Part shown: positions 1 through 4,207 of the stretch, in pieces | Position numbering within the stretch: the first letter of the stretch is position 1 | Layout: every line of letters begins with the position of its first letter | NCBI GenBank assembly: GCA_002327885.1 | Contig: DCUS01000073.1 | Coordinates: 6,553 to 11,626, forward strand | DNA length: 5,074 bases | Reading direction: 5' to 3' | Source of the DNA: Syntrophaceae bacterium UBA2208 | GTDB taxonomy: Bacteria > Desulfobacterota > BSN033 > UBA1163 | Position numbers and translations under genes: made by a program | Notes under the pieces: model-generated | Told to the model about the DNA's origin: nothing | Databases searched by the model: none | What the model saw: only the letters and a program-made list of their open reading frames with translations

Positions 1-338
1 CTGAATTTTGCATTGCAAGGAATATAAAGGGCAGAGGCGTTGGTTTGACCGGGGGGGAGAGAAAAAACTCCACCCGGTCTCTTTCCCCGAAACTTTTTTC
101 CATTGACTTGGACTTCAAACTCCCCTTCCTGCGGGACGAGGACGATTTCCTTTTCCTTAGTCTCTCCGGTAATTGGTTTGGATGCTAATCGGTAGATTCC
201 GAACCCAAGGATTTCGAGAGGCACTGATTCATTTCGCGGGTCCAAGATCAATCCGCTCCTCCGACCGTCATATCGGACGTGTGGATGGATCTCATTTCGC
301 CCAATCCTCCCGGAATATTTCTTCATGGTCTCTTTCAT
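1..338 (-). CDS. KduI/IolB-like isomerase family protein, N-terminal part (runs off left edge)
   Basis: An open frame with no stop codon runs from the ATG at 338-336 to the left edge, giving 112 residues of a protein whose C-terminus lies outside the window. Residues 42-112 read like the N-terminal beta-sandwich of the KduI/IolB family: GFGIYRL (45-51), a Glu-rich strand then IVLVPQEGEFEVQVNGK (65-81), GKRPGGVFSLPPG (85-97) and ALYIPCNAKF (103-112). In characterised members IolB isomerises 5-deoxy-glucuronate in myo-inositol breakdown, and KduI acts on a deoxy-ketouronate in pectin breakdown; both are cytoplasmic cupins of roughly 270 residues. The metal-binding His/Glu residues of the second half are not visible, so activity cannot be judged. 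The start is supported by GAGG seven bases upstream; an in-frame ATG at 326 has a poorer site. It follows the Gfo/Idh gene after 9 bp, which fits a sugar or cyclitol pathway. Family membership is fairly sure; the exact reaction is not. Confidence 0.75.
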   Translation of the reverse strand, partial: MKETMKKYSGRIGRNEIHPHVRYDGRRSGLILDPRNESVPLEILGFGIYRLASKPITGETKEKEIVLVPQEGEFEVQVNGKKFRGKRPGGVFSLPPGQTNASALYIPCNAKF

Positions 339-345
339 GAGAGAG

Positions 346-349
346 CCTC
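346..349 (-). promoter_or_regulatory. Shine-Dalgarno site of the IolB-like gene, overlapping the upstream stop
   Basis: GAGG on the minus strand lies seven bases before the ATG at 338 and shares its first two bases with the TGA stop of the Gfo/Idh gene (350-348). This sets the start of the IolB-like gene at 338 and suggests that ribosomes finishing the upstream gene can reinitiate here. Confidence 0.6.
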
Positions 350-1544
350 ATTCTTTCTTGAGAGGAATTCGCTTTCCTTCCTCTGCGGAGACGTACGCCC
401 CATAGATGGCTTCAACGACATCTCTTGCCAGATTCATTCCGGAGACAGGTTCTCTGTTTGATAAAATGGCTTCTATAAAATCTTCCAATTCTTGCGGGTA
501 TCCCCTCACCCAATCTTCATCAGGACTCGGAAAATTCCATCCTGCTTTCGTCTCGAGTTTTTCGGCGATGTATTCATCTCCAAAGATATGGGGTTCGGGA
601 GCATAGACTTCCAGGGCATTATGAGGGTTGATATTGACATTGACCACTGCATTCGAGAGATAGACATTCAAAGTATTTCTCACCCCGCCTAAAACGGCAT
701 CGGAAGAAAAAACGGTAGCCTTGGAACCATCTTCGAAACTGATTACCATCACTCCCCAATCCTCCACATCTTCCCATTCGGAAACGATGTATTTCTTTTT
801 TTCTTTAACGAAGGAGGCAATCTTTGTGTGTTGCCCGACTTCTGCCATCACCGATTTGGCCCGAATCGGCTTTCCATATCTCAGAATCCCTTCATAGTGT
901 TTCAGATGGAGAACGCCGCCCACCGGATGAGCTCCTAACCGCATCAGGGCTCCTCCCCCGGAGGTCTTCCATCTCCTCGAGTACTTAGCATGGGAGCCCG
1001 AGTGGCTTTCCTCCGCACGGATATCCAGAATGGTCCCTCCACTAACCTTGATCAAGCTCTTGAGCTTGGTGAAAGGAGGGGCATAGATCCAATTCTCAGC
1101 GTACATGAATTTGACCTTGTTCTTCTCCACCGCCCCGGCCACCCGGTCGCATCCTTTCATGGTTTCTTTCAACATCACCTTTTTGGTTATGGCCAACCCG
1201 ACTTTCTTTTCTTTTTTTTCTTTGCCGAAATATCCGGTCAGTGGCTTTTCGCAAATGATATGTTTTCCGGCTTCGGCTGCTTCAATCGAGAACGCCTCAT
1301 GCAGATCTGTCGGAACGCAGAGGTCCACAATGTCAATATCCTTCCGCTCCAATATTTTTCTGTAGTCGTCATAATAATTAGGGATATCATACTTTTTTGC
1401 GAAGATCGCCGCATGCTCCTTATTCTTGGAAGCAACCGCTGGGACATCCACTTTAGCCCCTCTTAATTTAGAGAGATTGCGGAGGTGGAGGTCTGCGGCA
1501 AACTGCGAACCGATCATTCCGAGTCTTACTCTCTCCATATTCAT
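348..1544 (-). CDS. Gfo/Idh/MocA family NAD(P)-dependent oxidoreductase
   Basis: A 398-residue protein, a usual length for the Gfo/Idh/MocA family: cytoplasmic dehydrogenases that oxidise or reduce sugars, cyclitols and their derivatives with bound NAD(P). The N-terminal Rossmann fold shows VRLGMIGSQFA (6-16), the parallel-strand segment DIVDLCVPTDLH (71-82) and the signature EKP (99-101), whose Lys is catalytic in the family. The C-terminal domain shows YAENWIYAPP (148-157), SGGGALMRLGAHP (195-207) and, near the end, GWNFPSPDEDWVRGYPQELEDF (335-356). The usual Asp four residues before the catalytic His (here His206) is Arg202, which I believe recurs in a subfamily with the YAENW motif. A Lys/Glu-rich stretch (108-122) follows the EKP motif. 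The start overlaps the stop of the ABM gene as ATGA; AGGAG lies only four bases before this ATG and ten before a second ATG (1538-1536), so the protein may begin MERVRLG. Inositol-dehydrogenase-like activity is plausible from the IolB-like neighbour, but unproven. Confidence 0.9.
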   Translation of the reverse strand: MNMERVRLGMIGSQFAADLHLRNLSKLRGAKVDVPAVASKNKEHAAIFAKKYDIPNYYDDYRKILERKDIDIVDLCVPTDLHEAFSIEAAEAGKHIICEKPLTGYFGKEKKEKKVGLAITKKVMLKETMKGCDRVAGAVEKNKVKFMYAENWIYAPPFTKLKSLIKVSGGTILDIRAEESHSGSHAKYSRRWKTSGGGALMRLGAHPVGGVLHLKHYEGILRYGKPIRAKSVMAEVGQHTKIASFVKEKKKYIVSEWEDVEDWGVMVISFEDGSKATVFSSDAVLGGVRNTLNVYLSNAVVNVNINPHNALEVYAPEPHIFGDEYIAEKLETKAGWNFPSPDEDWVRGYPQELEDFIEAILSNREPVSGMNLARDVVEAIYGAYVSAEEGKRIPLKKE

Positions 1545-1553
1545 CGATCTCCT
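1536..1553 (-). promoter_or_regulatory. Translation start region of the Gfo/Idh gene, with ATGA overlap
   Basis: On the minus strand AGGAG (1553-1549) precedes two in-frame ATG codons, at 1544-1542 (four-base spacing) and 1538-1536 (ten-base spacing). The first ATG overlaps the TGA stop of the ABM gene (1543-1541), the ATGA arrangement typical of translational coupling. Spacing does not settle which ATG is used. Confidence 0.55.
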
Positions 1554-1849
1554 TTCACCTTCTGAGCGATTATATCGTAAACCTGAACCGTGCTCTCTCG
1601 ATTGAGGGATTTTACTTTGGGCGAGAGGGCCTTGTGGTCCGGCGAGTCTCTCCAGGTCGCCGCTGTTTCGAGGGACTGGAATCGAATCACCATCTGATAA
1701 ACTGTCTCTTTTTCATGCTCTTTGAGGAGTGTCACTGACAAAAAACCCGGTTGCTTTGACATAGCAATGCTGTATTCATCTTTAAAGAGATTTTCAAAAT
1801 CCTTCTCTTTTCCGGGTGTGAGGTGAAACGTCACGTGCCTTTCAATCAT
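1541..1849 (-). CDS. Antibiotic biosynthesis monooxygenase (ABM) fold small protein
   Basis: A 102-residue protein of the dimeric alpha/beta-barrel (ferredoxin-like) superfamily. What is seen: an opening strand IERHVTFHLTPG (2-13), a helix with KEKDFENLFKDEY (14-26), the turn QPGFLSVTLL (33-42), and the strand-helix block YQMVIRFQSLETAATW (51-66) followed by RDSPDHKALSP (67-77), all typical of ABM-domain proteins of about 100 residues. Family members include cofactor-free monooxygenases, heme-degrading enzymes and isomerase-like proteins; many are uncharacterised, and no residue here fixes a reaction. The ATG at 1849-1847 has GGAG (1861-1858) eight bases upstream. The gene overlaps the Gfo/Idh gene by 4 bp, so the two are almost certainly co-translated. 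An accessory step in the same catabolic pathway, or protection from a reactive intermediate, is a guess. Confidence 0.85.
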   Translation of the reverse strand: MIERHVTFHLTPGKEKDFENLFKDEYSIAMSKQPGFLSVTLLKEHEKETVYQMVIRFQSLETAATWRDSPDHKALSPKVKSLNRESTVQVYDIIAQKVKGDR

Positions 1850-1861
1850 AGCAATATCTCC

Positions 1862-1920
1862 GATCCTTGGTTTTGGTTAATGATTATTGGGTATTGGCCA
1901 TTGTTAATTGATTATTGATT
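1862..1920. repeat. Degenerate TTATTGG-type short repeat filling the M24-ABM gap
   Basis: The gap between the M24 and ABM genes is mostly an imperfect repeat with a period of about six to eight bases. On the plus strand the units read TTGG, TTTTGG, TTAATGA, TTATTGG, GTATTGG, CCATTG, TTAATTGA, TTATTGA. It is AT-rich and has no coding potential. It carries no clear hairpin followed by a T-run. It could be a decayed tandem array or supply AT-rich promoter context for the ABM-Gfo/Idh-IolB block; no convincing -35/-10 pair is visible. Confidence 0.5.
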
Positions 1921-1923
1921 CTT

Positions 1924-3030
1924 TTATACCTTCTCCAAAATCGCAGGCCGCTTAAAAGAGATACCTTCTACACTCATGGAAAGGGCAGGGTAGAGGATGG
2001 GTTTTGTGATCATCTCTGGTCCCTTTGAGGTCGCAAGGATTGTGTCCTCTGATTTTGTCCCTGTGATCGATGGATTCCATGTGAAAGCCTGATTCTCTTG
2101 AATGACATCAAGGGTTTTCAGATGGGTCCGGTAATCCCTTCCCGTATAGCCGATCGAACCGCCCTGGTGATGGAGTTTCCATTCTTCCGGGTACCCTTTT
2201 TCTTTATAAGCATTGATTCCTTTCCCGAGAACTTCTTTTGCAGGGATCCCTGGCCGGGTATGGGCCATCATCGTACAGTCGATGAAGACATTGGCTTCAT
2301 ACTTATTTTTTAATTCCCGAGGTAACCTTCCAAAATGAACCAAACGGGTTAATGAGACGATGAGTCCCCACTTCCGGGCATTGACAGAGACCATCAGGTA
2401 TTTATCAATTTTTCTTTCGGTGGGGATGGGATGGCGGAATTTGAAGACCCGATCATCAGCGGCCGCCATCAAGAGAATAGGATCGATTCGGTCTTTCCAG
2501 ATTTCTTTGCAGAGCCTCGCTACGACCTCCGATTCTTTTTCCCCTTTCTTCGTTTTCATCACCGTTTTTTCCAACGCGGATGAAACCCTCTCCCCCAACC
2601 ACCGATACCGATCAATTTCTTCCTGTGTTAAGGAATAACGGAGCCTGGCGATGTCCTCGGCCAACCCCTGGGCGTTTGGAAAGGGAGCATCACTCCCCAA
2701 TGGACCTTCTCCCATCAGTTCTTTTACAATAGAGACTTCTTGGTCCTCATGCCAGGGGAAAGTCTTAACAATAAAACCTTGCCTTTCAAGACCTTCTTCG
2801 TGAATCATTCGTGGAGCTTCTATGTTATTCGAGATGACAAATTTCGAGTTCTCCGTGATCAGGAGTGTGGCAGCCCCGAACTCAGTGGTGATTCCCACCA
2901 GATTGAGGCCGCCGCAGGTCATCCACGAAAAGTTTGCCTGTCGCTTGAGGAGCAACCCTTTCAGGTCTTTTAATTTAAGAAAATCTCTAACCCTTCTTTC
3001 CTTCTCTTTGATTTCATTAGAGATTGGCAT
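1924..3030 (-). CDS. M24-fold (Xaa-Pro peptidase/creatinase-like) protein with degenerate metal site
   Basis: A 368-residue protein with the two-domain layout of Xaa-Pro aminopeptidase/creatinase proteins: an N-terminal domain (about 10-130) containing RQANFSWMTCGG (30-41), and a C-terminal pita-bread domain (about 135-368). Canonical M24 enzymes bind two metals through Asp, Asp, His, Glu, Glu. Matching motifs by eye, the first Asp position is Ser215 (in MVSVNA), the second is Ser226 (in GLIVSLTR), the His region is HHQGGSIGY (287-295), the first Glu position is Asn319 (in TWNP) and only the last Glu, Glu328 (in SEDT), is kept. A dinuclear metallopeptidase is therefore unlikely. Creatinase shows that this fold can hydrolyse small C-N substrates without metal, so a metal-independent amidinohydrolase-like or binding role is possible. 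The ATG at 3030-3028 has AAGGA (3041-3037) six bases upstream. The gene sits between the binding-protein genes and the oxidoreductase block, separated from each by a repeat-filled gap. Fold confident; function unknown. Confidence 0.88.
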   Translation of the reverse strand: MPISNEIKEKERRVRDFLKLKDLKGLLLKRQANFSWMTCGGLNLVGITTEFGAATLLITENSKFVISNNIEAPRMIHEEGLERQGFIVKTFPWHEDQEVSIVKELMGEGPLGSDAPFPNAQGLAEDIARLRYSLTQEEIDRYRWLGERVSSALEKTVMKTKKGEKESEVVARLCKEIWKDRIDPILLMAAADDRVFKFRHPIPTERKIDKYLMVSVNARKWGLIVSLTRLVHFGRLPRELKNKYEANVFIDCTMMAHTRPGIPAKEVLGKGINAYKEKGYPEEWKLHHQGGSIGYTGRDYRTHLKTLDVIQENQAFTWNPSITGTKSEDTILATSKGPEMITKPILYPALSMSVEGISFKRPAILEKV

Positions 3031-3063
3031 TGGGTTTCCTTAATTTTTCATGGTAGGCATGTC

Positions 3064-3118
3064 GGGTAGGGGAGGCTTTAGCCTCCCTTTAAAAGGGCGA
3101 CTAAAGTCGCCCCTACCC
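3064..3118. repeat. 55-bp double-hairpin inverted repeat (REP/MITE-like)
   Basis: The element is symmetric about position 3091. Its outer arms are GGGTAGGGG (3064-3072) and CCCCTACCC (3110-3118), perfect inverses. Inside are two hairpins of similar design: GGGAGGC-TTTA-GCCTCCC (3070-3087) and GGGCGAC-TAAA-GTCGCCC (3095-3112), joined by an A/T-only linker with a central TTTAAA. The whole can fold as one long imperfect stem or as two separate hairpins. This looks like a dispersed intergenic repeat rather than a single regulatory hairpin; copies elsewhere in the genome cannot be checked here. No clear target-site duplication flanks it. Confidence 0.75.
3091..3112 (-). terminator. Possible intrinsic terminator after the DctP gene
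   Basis: Read on the minus strand, the 7-bp GC-rich stem 3112-3106/3101-3095 with a TTTA loop is followed directly by TTTT (3094-3091). The T-run is short and the structure is part of the 55-bp repeat, so termination would probably be partial. It would separate the transporter genes from the downstream catabolic block. Confidence 0.35.
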
Positions 3119-3142
3119 ATACCTATGATCTCTGCTTTTCCC

Positions 3143-3174
3143 AGTATTCCAATGTTCCAACATTCCATCATTCC
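3143..3174. repeat. Four-unit 8-bp tandem repeat downstream of the DctP gene
   Basis: Four consecutive 8-base units on the plus strand read AGTATTCC, AATGTTCC, AACATTCC and ATCATTCC. All begin with A and end in TTCC. The array lies 12 bp beyond the DctP stop codon and is non-coding. Its function is unknown; it could be a small slippage-prone minisatellite or part of a larger dispersed repeat adjoining the 55-bp element. Confidence 0.65.
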
Positions 3175-3186
3175 GTTTACAGGATG

Positions 3187-4182
3187 CTATTGAGCCAGCA
3201 CTTCTGCCCACGTCGTCACCGACCATTGGGTCTTGAACAACTCGTCGACGGCCGGCTGGGCCTTCACCCGGAAGGAATTGGCGTCCGGGATGATTACCTG
3301 CATGCCCTTTCGCTGGAGATCCACCAGGATTGCCGCCTCGCCTGTCTTGATCTTGTTGTTGGCCCACTCCTCGGCCTCCTTACCGGCCTTGACGATGAGA
3401 TCCTGGTCTGCCTTGGGGAGCTTATCGAAGAAAGGCTTGTGGATCAGGATTCCCGCGGTCTGGACAAGGTGATTGGTGATGATCAAATGGCTTTGGACCT
3501 GGTCAAGCTTGAAGGATTGGATCTGTGGCAGGTCGCCCTCGGAGGCCTCGGCCTTGCCCGTCTTCAGTGAGCTAAAGAGCTCGGGCAAAGGCACCCCAAC
3601 GGGGTCGGCACCGATCGCCTTCCAGACGGCCATCCAACTGTGAATGGGCGGCAGCCGGAGCTTTAAGTTATACGCATCGGCCGGCGTGTAGAGCGGTTTC
3701 TTCGCCGTCGTCTGGCGCAGACCCCGGTAGATGGTCGCCAAATACTTCAGGTCGTTCTTCTCAAGCTGGGCTCGCGCCTGCTGGCCGAGCTTACCGTTCC
3801 AGGCTCGCATGTAGTGATCAAAGTCTTTCATGACGTAGGGACCGGTGAAAAAGTAGTACGGCGGTGCATAGAATTCCAGAAACTGGGTCCCGTTGGACTG
3901 CATTTCAAGCTCGCCGGCCCTATTCATCTTGGCGATGTCAGCTTCGCTCTTGGTCCCAGCGTCAATCTTCACCTCGATCCGGCCTCCACTTCCCCTTTCA
4001 ACTATCTCCTTGAACTTCTCCGCTGCCTCAACGACAATACCCCCTTTAAACGGACTTGCAATACGGATGGTCTTTTCTGCTTTGGCCGCGGGTTTGACTG
4101 TGGGAGCTGTCTCTGCACATGCGAAGAGGAAACATGAAAGAGCAATCATTGATAGAATGAACCCTAACCTTGCAGTTCTCAT
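3187..4182 (-). CDS. TRAP transporter substrate-binding lipoprotein, DctP family
   Basis: A 331-residue protein, the normal length for TRAP (tripartite ATP-independent periplasmic) binding proteins, which capture organic acids and pass them to a DctQ/DctM-type membrane pair for ion-driven import. The N-terminus has Arg residues, a hydrophobic helix (about 7-21) and a lipobox-like LFAC with Cys22, predicting an exported, membrane-anchored lipoprotein; an Ala/Pro/Lys linker follows. Mature-domain hallmarks are TIRIASPF (38-45), AEKFKEIVE (54-62), YRGLRQTTAKKPLYTPADA (152-170), the family Arg in LKLRLPP (Arg176; usually binds the substrate carboxylate) and IGADPVGVPLPELFSSLKTGKAEASEGD (190-217), ending in HLIITNH (232-238). 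The start has a strong AGGAGGG seven bases upstream. No membrane subunit lies in the window. GC content is higher than in neighbouring genes. The ligand cannot be predicted, though a carboxylated compound is likely. Confidence 0.93.
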   Translation of the reverse strand: MRTARLGFILSMIALSCFLFACAETAPTVKPAAKAEKTIRIASPFKGGIVVEAAEKFKEIVERGSGGRIEVKIDAGTKSEADIAKMNRAGELEMQSNGTQFLEFYAPPYYFFTGPYVMKDFDHYMRAWNGKLGQQARAQLEKNDLKYLATIYRGLRQTTAKKPLYTPADAYNLKLRLPPIHSWMAVWKAIGADPVGVPLPELFSSLKTGKAEASEGDLPQIQSFKLDQVQSHLIITNHLVQTAGILIHKPFFDKLPKADQDLIVKAGKEAEEWANNKIKTGEAAILVDLQRKGMQVIIPDANSFRVKAQPAVDELFKTQWSVTTWAEVLAQ

Positions 4183-4189
4183 TATCTTA

Positions 4190-4196
4190 CCCTCCT
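4190..4196 (-). promoter_or_regulatory. Strong Shine-Dalgarno site of the DctP gene
   Basis: AGGAGGG on the minus strand lies seven bases before the ATG at 4182-4180, in the 25-bp gap after the TctC-family stop. It is the strongest ribosome-binding site in the window, consistent with binding proteins being made in excess over other transporter parts. Confidence 0.7.
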
Positions 4197-4207
4197 TTCT
4201 TTTTTGG

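Noticed and set aside
990..1466. 158-residue plus-strand open frame
   Set aside because: It is antisense to the Gfo/Idh gene; its Phe-rich tract is just the complement of the Lys-rich segment.
3031..3063. Promoter for the M24 gene
   Set aside because: The stretch before the start has a ribosome site but no convincing -35/-10 pair.
3050..3130. Target-site duplication around the 55-bp element
   Set aside because: The flanks show only a loose CATGGTAGGCATG versus CATACCTATG resemblance in inverted orientation, not a direct repeat.
3143..3174. CRISPR array
   Set aside because: The units are 8 bp and directly abutting, with no spacers and no cas genes nearby.
3113..3367. 84-residue minus-strand open frame that reads through the 8-bp repeat
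   Set aside because: Most of it is an alternative frame inside the DctP gene; the MLEHWNTG-type end is translated repeat, not protein sequence.
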